Source: Neonectria sp. B-13
Taxonomy: Eukaryota > Ascomycota > Sordariomycetes > Hypocreales > Nectriaceae
Assembly: GCA_002682825.1 (NCBI GenBank)
Contig: NOKP01000014.1
Location: forward strand, 445,559 to 509,558
DNA length: 64,000 bases
Direction: 5' to 3'
Below, one piece after another: positions 31,206 to 43,000 of the stretch. The translations under genes and the position numbers were made by a program. The notes under the pieces were generated by a model. It worked only from the letters and a program-made list of their open reading frames with translations. It did no database searches and had not been told where the DNA came from. Within the stretch, counting starts at the first letter, position 1, and each line of letters begins with the position of its first letter.

Positions 31206-32433
31206 ATGACCGCTCATGCATCCTCACCTACAGGACCTCCCACGGCCCGAGGCACTACCCCGCCTACTTATACCAGGTGGTTCTCAAACCGTAGCATTGC
31301 TACGGCGAGTTGCTTGGTTGCACTTATGGGCTTGGTCGCGGCGGCCATCGCTCTCGGCCCGGTATTCATTGGTCAAGACATCTCCAAGAAGGCCCTCGAT
31401 CTTTCGGAGTGGACAGCTCTCAAGGACTTCATTGAGCAATGCAAAGAAGAAAACATGGTGCGCCCTTCCTCTCATTCAAGGCATATATTCTGGAAAGACC
31501 GACCTAATGTTGGATACAATGTGCATCGCAGGCACCTGCTTCAATTTCACCTGACTGCGAATCAGCCATCAATATGTCTTTGCCACCACCACCTCACGTC
31601 AAGATAGGTGCTCGAGAGAAAGTACATGGATTCATCAAACGAAGGTTCATCCACACCTCGACGGACCTAAGTACTACTCACACGGGTTCCTTCCTATACC
31701 AAGTAGATCTTACCCTAGTATATATCAGTCTGTCTCTACTCTGTGCCGCCACGTGCATCGTCAAAATATGCAGGGCAAGACGGGGCCACATTTTACCATC
31801 GTCCGTTCAGCAGTCAAACCTTACACTAGAGCTGGGTCCTCGAGATTTAAGCTCAGAAGTGCCAGCTCCTCCCCCGCAAACACCCCACAATGACTATAGC
31901 GCGGCAACAACTGGCAGCCAACCCGCTAAGCTGCTACACAATCAGCCCCAGAACCGCAGAAGATTCGCCAAATTTGCTTGTCCCTTTTTGGTCTATGATC
32001 CCGAAAAGTACAAGGTAGCTAAGGCTTGCAGCAACCCTCCAGTCCCCATGACGACGATTGAGGAGGTGTGGTAAGTGCAGTCTCCAAAGCGATGCCGTTG
32101 GCTTCAGGTTACTAATTGCAACTAACAAGGGGCCATTGTTTCGTTCATCACTACAACTCTAGCTGGTGCCAATACTGCCACAGGGCGTCACAAAGCGAGA
32201 TGCAGTCCACCCGTCATCAGTGCACTGGGACTGGCGATGGTCCCGACCCCGTTGATAGAGCACCAATCTCTAACATAACGAAGTCCATGGACACAGAAAG
32301 CACGAGGTGGAAGGAATTGTATTGTCTCCTGTTCAACCTCGACTCAATAGATGGTGTTCCATCTCCGTGTAAGCCGTTTCTATCACATTGTTTCTTTAGG
32401 CAACCCATTCTGACAGCCAAGCCAGATTGCTAG
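31206..32433 (+). CDS. Membrane protein with WTALKDFIEQCKE signature fused to a CPF-type zinc-finger domain (paralogue 2)
   Basis: Exons 31206..31457, 31532..32070 and 32130..32433 give about 364 residues. The N-terminal half matches the protein at 29945: helix at 32-54 (IATASCLVALMGLVAAAIAL), then DISKKALDLSE with WTALKDFIEQCKE, then LPPPPH, IKRRFIHTST and a second helix at 144-163. It then adds a cytosol- or lumen-facing tail with RRRFAKFACPF, YDPEKY and a double zinc-finger-like pattern: Cys234, Cys250, His266, His271, then Cys277, Cys280, His293, Cys295. The CPF..(D/N)PEKY pattern is a common fungal-specific zinc-finger domain, also present at 53072-54323. The last exon may contain a 31-nt intron (32369-32399) that would end the protein at PSPCNPF, matching the PSPY position of the relative. 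Intron 2 ends in AAG. Function unknown; membrane-tethered nucleic-acid or protein binding is inference. Confidence 0.65.
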
Positions 32434-33195
32434 GTATTGCGATTCATCGACTCGGGTTTCGAAAGGTGGTATTAAAAAGGAAACGGAGGAGTAACAGGGC
32501 GGGGATTAATTTCTTTTTTGGTTTTATTCATGTAGGACATATATGCTAGGCGCGAATAGAATTTACACTGACTCGACACCCTCATCCACTGAGGTTCGTC
32601 CACCTACACTACGCAAAGGACTGTGCTTGTTAGATGATAACCAATTTTTAACGGCACACAAGAGCATACTATGATAATAACTGTAATACTGTGACTTCTG
32701 CAAAGTGCTCTTGTGTTCAAAATATACGGATTTGATGTGGTATTTATATATAATCCATATTATTATCATCCTTCCAGCAATTCACTACATGCTTCCCCAA
32801 CCCAATTTATATATATAATATGCCAGGTCATCATCGTCTTCCATCTCTCAAACCCAGAAAAAGAAGGGGCAGTCTGCCGTTTACAAGATCGCTGTGCCGC
32901 CATGCCCAAAATGAAAATCTCCCAAGTATTCGTTTGCTTCTCTGGTGCCATGTAGAAAAATAATTATAAACAAGCAAAAATGAAACTCGCCGCAACGCCT
33001 GTGCTTTGCATGATTGTAAGCCCGCCCGGGGAAGTAAAAGAAGGGACGCCGTCGCCATGATGTCAGAAAAGGGATAGATCCGCCGGTGTTACGCCTCCCA
33101 GTTTGGGCAATCAAAATACGCCGACATCCGGGTGAAGACTATTATATGCAACAAGGTGTATAAGGTCAATCTTAGTATCTTGTGGCCTCCCATCC
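32434..33195. other. Intergenic, AT-rich
   Basis: About 760 bp, AT-rich at 32640-32830. It holds the 3' ends of two convergent genes; no further gene was recognised. Confidence 0.4.
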
Positions 33196-35119
33196 CTATC
33201 GGGAGCCCGAGTCATCGCTGGGACGAGATCCGTTTACGTCCATATCTGCGGCGGCGTCGAGGCTTCGCATCTCTGATGTCGTCGCGTCTGCGTTGCGGCC
33301 GGCGCTCCCGTCGAAGACCCAGGGTCCGGCATTATTCCTCGGAGTGATGGGCCCTTCCGTCCCGTTCAGTCCTGGCGGTGATGGCGTGCGGCTGTCACGC
33401 AAGGCAAACTGTCGACCAGCTCCAGATGCCGCATTTCTAATAGGCAGGGGCTCGGAGACTGTGTGTGGGAGGGTGCCTCGCTGTGGACTTTCTGGTGTGA
33501 TGTTGACCGTCAGGTCCATGACATCGTCGTGGGTGTCAGATAGGTCTCGCTCCGGCGTTGCGGCTTCCGGTGTGTCGACCTCGACGGGCAGCGGAGGTGC
33601 TTCCTCGGTCGCAGGAGTTGCGTCAGCTTCCGCTTCCGCATTTGCCTCTGCCTCCTCTTCACTCTTGAGCTGCTGCCACTCCTCGGCGAGTTCGTCCACG
33701 TCTGCTTCGAGATCGGCGCCGGCGCGGCAGTTGGGACAAATAAAGATGGGGTATTGGGGTGACATGAGCAGCGATCTCACGCACTTAAAATGCCATGTGT
33801 GGGAGCAAGGTGCCACGAACAAGGATTGGCACGGCTAGAGACATGTTAGCGGGGGAATGAGTCGGCTCCCGCAAAGGCGGGGTTTCAAGTAAAACTGACA
33901 GCGATGGAGCTCAAGCATATTGAGCAATCCTGGGAACTGGAGCCCGCAGCTCCGCTCGTGGCCATGGTCTGTAGCCTCTTGTGTGCGGCCATACTACCAA
34001 ATGATGTCAGCAGTGAAGCCAGGGCGGTGTGTTTCACTGGGTGGGAAATACGTACTTGAAGGTGTTGAGCTTGTTCTGCCATCCCCGGTTGAGCTCCAGA
34101 CGCATCTTGACGCAGCGAAAAATCATCTCCTCACCGCCCTTGAAGTCGATGCCCAGCTGGACAATATCGCCATCGTTGACGGGGAAGGCCTTGCTCTCCT
34201 GGGAGGGAGGGCTCAGGCGGATATGGTTGAGGAACGTGCCGGAGGAGCTTTTAACATCCTTGATGTACCACTTGCCATCCTCGTACCAAAACTCGCAGTG
34301 TCGACGACTGACGACCTTGCTCTTGAAGCCGACAGGGGCGGCGGAGGGTTGGTTGCCAGGCAGGGTGGCCATGGAGTGGCTGTCTCGCTCGGAATAACGA
34401 CCGACACGGATCTTTTCCGAGCCGGTGGGCAGAGTCCTCGAGATGGGCGGGAAGGTGAGTGACGGGCGGGTAGATCGCGGGTCGTAGTAGGCGGAGAATC
34501 GGATTGAAGGCGTGGTTTCGGGGGCCGAGGAGGAGGCGGCGTCGGCGGCGGTGGAGGCTCGTCTTCTGGTCATGGCGGGCTGGTCGTCGGCGTTAGGCGT
34601 GGAGGTGGTGGAGGTTGTGGCGGCGGGGTTCTGGCCGTCGGCGGCTGAGGACTGGTGTTGCGAGGAAGCGGAGGACGAAGAGTTCGCAAGCGCGGGCGCC
34701 GGAGAAGCAGCAGCAGGACTAGATGCGGGTGCGGGGACAGGCGAGGGAACGGGGGGCGTGGTGGTGTTGGAGGCCGAAGAAATAAATCTCACGGGATCGG
34801 GCGTGGAACTGACGAGGGTCAAGTGGTTATTCTGGGCGGGCGGTTGTGGACCAGTCGCAGTTGGCGAATGGCTCAGCGATCGCGTGAGGCTGGCCGTGTG
34901 CTGTCGGTTGGGGGACGTGCTCCCACTTCCACTGCCACTGCCACTACCAGTGCCCGTGCCAGCGCTGTGGTGGCCGCTGCCGCCGTCGCGGGACAGCAGG
35001 TGGTTCTGCGTGTAGTTGCGCAGGTAGCTGAGCCCGCGCAGGCGACTGGGCCGCGACGTCGATGCCGAGGCCGTGGGCGGCGGAGGGCCTGGCGGCGACG
35101 AAACCGGCTGCGTAAACAT
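33196..35119 (-). CDS. FHA-RING E3 ubiquitin ligase, Dma1/Dma2-like
   Basis: Exons 35119..34056, 33993..33900 and 33834..33196 give about 598 residues. The frame is open further upstream, but the first ATG is at 35119 (MFTQPVSSPPGPPPP). Residues 1-230 are low complexity, with a Gly-Ser run and Pro/Ala-rich stretches. The FHA domain spans about 236-345 (EKIRVGRYSER, SKVVSRRHCEFWYEDGKWY, SSSGTFLNHIRLS, DGDIVQLGIDF). A RING follows from about 377 (QDCSICLSSIA, PCSHTWHFKCV, YPIFICPNCR), split by an intron. The tail is acidic and disordered. FHA plus C-terminal RING is the Dma1/Dma2 (yeast), Dma1 (fission yeast) and CHFR-related architecture; these ligases act in mitotic checkpoint and septin or spindle-position control. 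All three exons join in frame. Confidence 0.88.
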
Positions 35120-37392
35120 TGGGCCGTACAAGCTGGGCAGACCAGAAAGGCCCGAGGGAGGCGAGATGTTAATGGTGGCGGATGGCGACCAAGTTGGACG
35201 CAGGGGGGAGAGAAAGGTAAGGAAGGATTCCTTGGACAAGGTTGGGGAAAAAGAGAAGACCAGAAACGGGACTGGACGGCGTCCCTTTTTGTCAAAAGCA
35301 ACCGATTCTAAAGCTAAGCCAGGAAGAAGCTCAGCTCACGCCGCGAACGCTTTTCCTCTCGCGTCGACCCTGCTTCTGGTTTTGATGGGAGAGGCGAACG
35401 ACCAGGCTGAAGACGGCAATGCGAGGAAGACGGGACGGAGTAGCTAATAAGACGGAGGGGGGCGGCTGAGACAAGAAGCTAGGCGAGACGTGCGGATAAA
35501 GCGATCCGGGGAGGCAAGAGGGACGAAATGGTCGGTCGCAAAACGCTGGTTGGTTTTGATGTTATCCCCAAGTCGCAGCAATTCAATTCGGCCTGCAGGC
35601 AGGTGGATGTCCCCGTGTGATCTAGCTCGCGGGCGCGGTTTCCAAGTTCCGACCTGACACGTGCGCGACAGTGCTTCCGTCTCGGGATCCGGGGAGTTGA
35701 AAGGGAGGGACGATGACGGCGCCGGAGAACGAACGGGACCTGGGACTGTGAGAGGTTGTTGGAAAGGGAGGGAGGTAGGTGAGGTGAAGGGGGATTTACG
35801 GCCGGGCAGGAAGGGGATGGGGATTGGGATGTATTTCGTACAGACACCAGAACGCGGAGCGGACGCTGTCCTGGATCTGGAGGCCCGGTAGGAAAGAAAC
35901 AAGGCCGGGTTCGTTCGTCGACCTAGGTGCAAGGCCTGGCCTAGATGCAAGGCCGGCGCCGGCGGGTGGATTTGGGGCTTGGTGGTAGTGGCGGTGGTGG
36001 TTGGTGCCGCACCCCCAGTCAATCAACAAGCCCACCCTTCAGTGGACGAGCAGAGCCTAGAGGTCAATGGGAATAAATGGAGATGGGGCGGACGGGGGGC
36101 AACGGGGAGAGTGAAGTGATGCAGTGGTTGTGACTGGGGCAGGGGTCCAACAGGGAGAGGGAGATGGCCGGCATGGCACACGATGACGGGTAACGGACAT
36201 GGACATTCCACGGATGAGATTCAGAAGTGCCAGTTGACCCGGGAAAAGCCTACAAAGGGTACATCCAGTACAAGGAGGGACAAAGAAAACCGCCGGTCAT
36301 TAATTACGGTGTACCACAGATCTGCATTTCTTCGTACGGTCGTCGACCCAGGTTCCAGCCCGGTCCATGTTCCAGGTCTAGATGGATGGCGGGATAGCGG
36401 GATTAGCATCCACCCAGCGGCATGGCATGGGCATGGACATGGGCAGGGCGGGCGCTGACCTCTCCAATGTTTACTTACTGCTTTGGCGTTGTTCTAGGTG
36501 AAGCCCGTCTTCCCTCGTCCATGCTTTTCATCCATCCATCCACTTGTTGTTGGCGGTATTATACATGATACCATGGCATTTGGGGTTGCTCTCTGCCGTC
36601 TGCCGATGCTCCATACAAAACGTGCATGCACAACCGCCAACTGTGGGCTCATGCTTCAACTCACCTTGTGTCAAACAGTTGCGTGAATTCGGAATGCCCG
36701 CAGCAGCCTCCTACCCCCCCCCCTCGGTGGAGTTGGCTTTCAAGCTGGGAGCAATGTCTTGGCAGACACCCAACGTGACGGTGAAAGGGGGTGGTGGTAG
36801 GGGGAGTTGCGTGGCCAAGAACGCGCCCCCCGATCCGGACTGCGCAAGCAAGGAGGGGGGGCGACTTGATTCCATCCATCGCGTTGCTTACCCTTCTCTG
36901 CATGAGGGGTAGAAGGTCGCTCGTACAAAAGGACGAGGTTATTCGTATTTGGATCCCTATTTTGTTTATTTTTAATGTCAGCATGCGAGATGCCGCGGAT
37001 GACGAGGGCTATTGCGGGATGCGGTTAGAGACGGGGCCGAGAAGATCTCCCTTGCCTTGCACATAACTAGATACGAGCATTCGGGATGTCCTCAGTGTGC
37101 AGTGCATTTACAGTGGAGTTGGCCGCTATGGAGGCTCGGTGGACATGACAGCCAGCTCTTCAGGTGTTCTGATCCAGATCCGCCACTCCCACTGACACAG
37201 TGACACCATGCACCCTCCGTCTGTCCCGTCTGACAGGCCGGGCACAACCTGCAGCTCCCGTAAGACTCGAGCACAGGGCCGGCCTGTATAAGAAACAGTG
37301 GTGTGTCAGGGCTGACTCGGCATCTGTCACTCAACCCGCTAAATCACGCCTCTCTGGATGCATCGCCCTTCTATCTCCGGCCATGGAATCCA

Positions 37393-37428
<36 letters not shown>

Positions 37429-38774
37429 TGGTGGGAGAATCCCTCCTTGAAGAGCACTACCGCAAGTAGAGCCCTACTGCCCTACGGCCCTACAGTACAG
37501 TACCTATCCCTCACGTCCCACCTCCCAGCGTTCTAGAAGCCCACCCAATATGTCTCAATTCCCTCCTCCCTAGACTACTTAGTACCGAGTCAGACCCTTC
37601 CCTTCCCGTCCATTCCAGTTCCCCCCAAAACATAAAGAATTGTGCGTATACGTTTGTCTGCCTTGTGTGCCTTTGTTTGAGCCCGCTCGCCACCGCCCGA
37701 AACAAACCAGCAAAAAAACGGATGGACCGCTCCCAGCACGGGCTGGCCGGGTCCAGAACTCCCCAAAGCGGCAACGAGGGCGGGACGGTGGTGACTTGAC
37801 AGCAAACCTTCGTTGGTGTAGCTTTTTCTTTTTCGGGGAATTCCCATCTTCCAGGCGCATGCCATTTCCCCCGTTTCTAGTTCCTGTATCCTGATTGTAT
37901 TCCCTTTTCTTTTTCTTTTCTTTTCTTTTTTTTGCTTCCCCTCGTCGCATCGCGATTATCTCACACATGTTCGCAACCAAAATGCACGGGCGGCCCCGCT
38001 CACACTTCTTCCATGAGGGCAAACGAACCCATGATATCATCACGCCTCCCCGCGCAAGCCCCCGGTCATGCCACTCGCCCACAGCTCATGCGAACATCAT
38101 CTGCCTAGGTCACATCGCAACACTACTGCACCTGTTTCCCTCTTGTCAACTCTCCTCAAAAGCCGGGCGCCCCAAACCATCGGGATCCTCCGATCACCCA
38201 CCCACACCTCCATCCCTGCTTTGAGGGGTCCATCCTTTGTCCAGTCGCACGCCGGCACGTGAACTCTCACCTTCGCCACCCGCGATTCAGGCCCTTGTTA
38301 TTAGTTCACGAGGTTCTCGGTGGGGATAGCCCGACAATCATAGCATGCTTCGCGGGACGCCTAGCGATAACAAAGGTGAAACCGCCGGGGAAGCTGCCAT
38401 CCCAGAGACATTGGCATGTGCATTCCAGTCTTGATTCAGGTCTGTCTGGCTGTCTCAACTCTGAAGTCTCAGCATCGCGGGCCTCAGCTGGGCGTCGCCT
38501 GGTGTCGTAGCCTAAAGCCACAGCTCTTGGAGCCTACAGTCTCTCGCCAGCTGCCTACTCATGCCTCCTCCGTCGTATTTCTTTTTTTTACGCAGCCATG
38601 ATGGCTTCCGATACACAAGCCCTTCTCACACAGTTGAGGTCAGCAATCTTCATAATCACTATAGTTCAAATCTCCAAGTCCACAACGTCCCCGTAAATAA
38701 GGTATAATTATCTATGAATGCCCTCACATCAAACACGCCCATAACCCTCGAAGAAACTACCATATTGTACAACT
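35120..38774. other. Long gene-free region between the DMA-like gene and VPS16
   Basis: About 3.65 kb. The first kilobase is the presumed promoter and leader of the FHA-RING gene and contains long open frames that look like GC-rich noise (Pro/Arg/Ser repeats). The rest has simple sequence, including a CA run at 37393-37426 and T/C-rich tracts near 37905-37935. No protein, tRNA or rRNA gene was recognised. Confidence 0.4.
37393..37426. repeat. (CA)n microsatellite
   Basis: A run of about 17 CA dinucleotides in the long intergenic region upstream of the FHA-RING gene. Confidence 0.95.
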
Positions 38775-41656
38775 CTACTTCTTGAACACCGTCTGACCCA
38801 GCCTCTCAATCTCCCGTCCCTCCTGCGTTGTTCGGCCCGCTGCCTCTAGTAGCCGCTCCCACTCCGCCGCATTCTTCAGCCTCACAGCCTCTTGTGCAGC
38901 CTTGACCCGCATCCCGCACTTCTCGTACATCGTGATAGTCTCGCCAGGCTCCAACCCCACACACTTGGGTACAAACACCGCCGCCAGTCGCGGATTGCCC
39001 GCTTGGAGCGTCAAGTTGAAAAACGGCTAGGGTAGATGTCTTGTTAGCATGTGCTACCTGCCCGCGATGCAAACTGACGTTTGCCCGGCAGTCGACTCAC
39101 CTGCCATCCAATAGGGCTCTTCTTGGCCCGCGCGATCTCTTCAATCTCATTCCACTCCCGCTTCGCTACTAGCGCTCGCAACCTGTGGGGGACCATCCGT
39201 GTTAGCCGTCGCCCAAAATGCCGGACGTCGTCCGCATGTCCCTTGTCTGCCGTGATCCACTTACCGGATCCACCATGCCACATTCTCCGGTACCTTGAAC
39301 TCGCTCTGGATCTTCTTGGCTCGTCCGTGGTATCCGAGCCGTATCAGTTTGAACATGGTCTCATTGACGCTCAGACCCGTGAATGAATCCGTCAAGTCAC
39401 GGTCGAACGCTTCCTGCAGCCGTAGAAGAGTTGTCGCCTCCTTCAGTGCGTGCACCTCGAACGATGCCTCCTTCGAGTCGGATAGTAGTTTTGCTGCGAT
39501 GGCAAGCTTGTCCGATGTCGTTCGTACGTCGGACTGGCGAAGTGACTCGCGGATAAAGACGTTGGCTCCGTCTATACGGCGGTCGTCTTGATAGTAGAGG
39601 TCCTTGAGGAGCGTGTTGTCGCCATCCTCCATCGCCAGCGATTCAACCAGTGCCGTCGCCGTCGGTCGAGCGTTGATGACACGGAAGAATGCGGCGAGCG
39701 GCAGTTTCTTCTTCAGCTGCAACAGAACCGATAGCATGAGGTCTGTGTCGCCGCTCTCGACGGCTTTGTCTAGGGCAAGGTCGTCCTCCTCCATGCTCAA
39801 CAGGAGAGGCACTTGCCTGCCTCCTCGAGGCTCGTGATTCAAAAGCTCGGTAGCAAGGCGACTTCGGCCCTCCTGATGCGCAGCCCGCGCAATCTCCTCA
39901 AATGAGATACCGGGCTTTCCCGATAACCTCTCAACGATGAGGCGGCAGATGGTGTCGTCATCCTCGCCTCCCACACGGACTTTGCTCGATGCCCAGTGCA
40001 CGTAAATCCGGTCAGAGGGCAGCTTGAGATATCCCGCAATTTTAAGTGCCAGGAGGTACTCGTGACGGTTCAGGAGTCGTCGGATGAGCAACTCAGGCGT
40101 CAACCGATGGTACTGCTCAAACGAGAGGGGGATCCCGACCTCGTAGAACCGCACCGCATTCAGGACCCGAAGAGTCTCGCACATGTCGACAAATTCGTCG
40201 CTGTTGTAGATATCAAGGACCGACTTGCCAAAGGAAGCAGCCTTCAGCAGGCGCTTCTGCCAGTAAGCGTCAAACTCGCGGCCTGCAGCATTAACGCAGG
40301 TGTCCACTGCTTCGGTGAGATTTGGTCTGATCAGCTGGATGTAATCGTCAGCCTTAGGAGACTGAAGCTCCAGCTGGCCCACGGCGTCCAGGAGGATCGA
40401 CGCCGGTGAGGAGTCCGACGAGTGGCCAAACACCTCAAGGGTGTCCTGCGGAACCCTCTCTAGGAATTCGCAAAAGTCGTTGGTAATTAATCGAGCACCG
40501 TCGTGCTCTGTATTTAGTCAGTAAATATATCCATCGTATGAGGGATCAAGGCTGCGTACCTGAGACGACATGCACTCTCGTGCTATCGTAAATATATGAT
40601 GAAAACATGTCGCCAGGTCCGATAATGTGGACTTCGTCCTCCCAAGCAATGAGCGCATCGCTTCCACACCACTCGACATACTTCGGCGGTGTCTGGGAAT
40701 CGGAATTATGCTCGAACAGCCGCTCCTGGAAATCGCTGGAGATGACATTGGCCTTGCCAGTCTTTGCATAGAGGTTCACGTATCGACCATCTGGGGAGAC
40801 ACTGATGTGACTAAAGGGGCCAATATCCAGGAACCGGTCCTCGCAGTCAGTGGCATCGACGACATAGACAGTCTGCTCAACGCTCAGCAAGACCTCGACT
40901 GATCTAGACAAGGTATGGTTCGGAGAGACGATAGCCCACGAGTGGATCGTGCCCTCGGGAGTAGTTGCAAGGGCCTTGGGTCGAGGCTCAGAGTATGATG
41001 AGACTGTCACCAGGGAGTTGTTGCCCAGAAGCGCCACCATGCCGTGGTCATAAAACCTGCGGCTAGTCAGTGGTATTTCTCGCGACGATGGGTTGAGTAC
41101 GTCTTACCGACATGATTCAACGCCGTAATTATCGGCACCGTGGCCGAGAGAAAATTGCGTAAAATCCCCTTGAAGGTCATAACAGCGAACTGTCCCGTCG
41201 GCAGTGATGACGAGGAGGGTCTCGTCGTCCGACCAGCCGAGGCCCTTGATTTGGCCCTTGTCCCAGGGAATGCTGCGTAGCTTCTTGCCAGCAAGGGTGT
41301 AGATGTCTATCGCCGGCTTCAACGATCTGCCCGGCTGGTAGGCCACTAGCTTTGAGTCGTCAAGCCATAGTGCTGGGCGGGCGTCAGTTCAGTTCCATCC
41401 ACTCTCTCATTCCTGGTGCTTGATGGCACATGAATGTGTCAAGCCAAAGGCCAAAAAAACATGGCAGCATCTCACTCATCAAACCGAAAATAAAGTCAGA
41501 AACAGACTCACCCAGTGCGCCCGCATACGGAGCTCCCGTCACAACATAATCGTCCAGGTCCAGATCCTGGTCGAAGACGGCCGTGTACAGCTGCGTCTTC
41601 CGGAACCACTTGTCCCCGACACTCTCCCAATCGGCTCTCGGGTGAAGCGTGTCCAT
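38775..41656 (-). CDS. VPS16: Vacuolar protein sorting protein VPS16 (HOPS/CORVET core subunit)
   Basis: Six exons (41656..41512, 41372..41108, 41056..40560, 40507..39265, 39182..39101, 39026..38775) join in frame to 827 residues, the usual Vps16 length. The N-terminal half is the beta-propeller (ADWESVGDKWFRKTQLY, LWLDDSKLVAYQPGRSLKPA, YTLAGKKLRSIPWDKGQIKG, FSHISVSPDGRYVNLYAKTG). The C-terminal half is the helical Vps16_C region (LLIRRLLNRHEYLLALKIAG, DKAVESGDTDLMLSVLLQLK), ending REWNEIEEIARAKKSPIGW and TITMYEKCGMR. Vps16 binds Vps33 in the tethering complexes that drive membrane fusion at endosomes and the vacuole. Every intron has GT-AG ends. Transcribed divergently from ATG16, another gene of vacuolar trafficking. 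Confidence 0.95.
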
Positions 41657-42059
41657 AATGCGCTATCTCATGGTGAAGAAACCCCAGCTCTGCTCGTAGT
41701 CAGCCCTGCGTGCGATGTTTCCCGTCGAGTGTCGCGTAATTAGGGAGCGTAAGGAGCTGCTTCCAACAAGCGAGGTTGGGAGCTTCGGAGCTTCCGCCAA
41801 ACGCCAATCATCGACGTAACCGCACCGTCGCTAGGCAGAGTGGCTATTCCTCGGCTAAACAGCTCTCTCCCGTAAGCGCCCCGCCAAATGGGTGTTGCAT
41901 CATCCCACAGGGTACCGTACAGGACTGGACAGGAATGCGCGGGACAATTCAACGGCTTATCGTCCGAGCCAAACGGTCAAATTCAAATTCAAACTTTACT
42001 CTCGTCACATCTCTCTCACAGCTCTTCGCTCGCTCCCCTCGTGGTTCATCGCCTTCATC
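41657..42059. promoter_or_regulatory. Shared divergent promoter of VPS16 and ATG16
   Basis: 403 bp between start codons on opposite strands with no gene inside, so upstream elements are probably shared. I could not assign a specific transcription-factor site. Confidence 0.5.
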
Positions 42060-42790
42060 ATGCCCAACTGGCGCGACCAGTATCTCTCCTCTCTCAAGGA
42101 TGCAGAGCTCAGCAATCCCGTCAACATGGACCTCGTCCAGACTTGTCTGTAACCCCACAATACCCCTCCTATCTCCGACCGCAACGAGCGTCGGGACTGA
42201 CAATTCTGAGCAAAAAATAGGCTCCCAGATGGCCGATCGCATATCTGCCCTAGAAACCGAAAAGGCCTCGTTGGAATCGCTCATTAAAACCAGCGGAAAC
42301 ACGGCCGCGCAATCCGTCGACCCATCCTCCACTACCCATCCCGCTGTCGCCCAACTGAAACAGGACCTCGCCGAAGCCCTTCGCTCCAAGGGCGTCACCG
42401 AAACACGACTGCGCACTGCCGAAGAGGAGCTCGTCAAGCTCCGCTCGAAATCGAAAACCGACTCCAAATCAGTCAGAGACTTGACCGCCGACCGGAGCAC
42501 CCTTCACACCAGGCTCAAGGATCGAGATTACGAGCTGAGGGAAAAGCGGAAGCTGATCGAGGTGCGCCGTCTGATTTGGTCACTGCGGCCTTCACGTGGC
42601 TAACAACAGGAAACAGCAAGTCCAAGATGAGATGATTGCCATAAATCTTCAGATGGCCATGGCGGAAAAGGAGAGGGACAAGGTCAAGAAAGAGAACAAG
42701 GAACTGGTCGACCGGTGGATGAAGAGAATGGCCCAAGAAGCTGACGCCATGAACCTCGCCAACGAGCCCGCCTTCGAAAAAGGACGATGA
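42060..42790 (+). CDS. ATG16: Autophagy protein ATG16
   Basis: Exons 42060..42144, 42221..42561 and 42617..42790 give 199 residues, normal for fungal Atg16. The N-terminus MPNWRDQYLSSLKDAE is the Atg5-binding helix. SQMADRISALETEKASLESL starts a coiled coil that covers most of the protein (LRTAEEELVKLRSKSKTDSK, RDYELREKRKLIE). The C-terminal segment includes VQDEMIAINLQMAMAEKERD and KENKELVDRWMKRMAQEADA, a well conserved end. Atg16 dimerises and carries Atg12-Atg5 to the phagophore, where it promotes Atg8 lipidation. The first intron uses a GTCTGT donor in phase 1; the second acceptor is the CAG at 42616, because the CAG at 42609 would lead to a stop. Convergent with DOT1. Confidence 0.93.
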
Positions 42791-43000
42791 TCTTCGGCCG
42801 ATACCTCACCACTCGTATTCTACTAACACACACGGAGCGAACACGACCGAGGCAACAGCATGACAAAAACGAAGTGCTATATGGAGTATCCTGTAAGCCT
42901 GACAACCCAATCTCCTACGCTAATGCGCCTCCCAATCAATACCCAATCTCATTCCATACCCAAAATTGCACCTTGTCCTGCGCTGATGAAGCTCTATAGT

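Noticed and set aside
33182..33838. 218-codon plus-strand open frame
   Set aside because: Antisense to the RING exon and acidic tail of the FHA-RING gene.
35120..35239. 40-residue N-terminal extension of the FHA-RING protein
   Set aside because: The extended frame begins with TTG and contains no ATG before 35119.
34873..35301. 142-codon minus-strand open frame
   Set aside because: It is a shadow of the low-complexity N-terminal region of the FHA-RING gene in another frame.
35444..36022. 192-codon minus-strand open frame upstream of the FHA-RING gene
   Set aside because: Pro/Arg/Ser low-complexity translation of GC-rich DNA with no motif; probably the promoter or leader.
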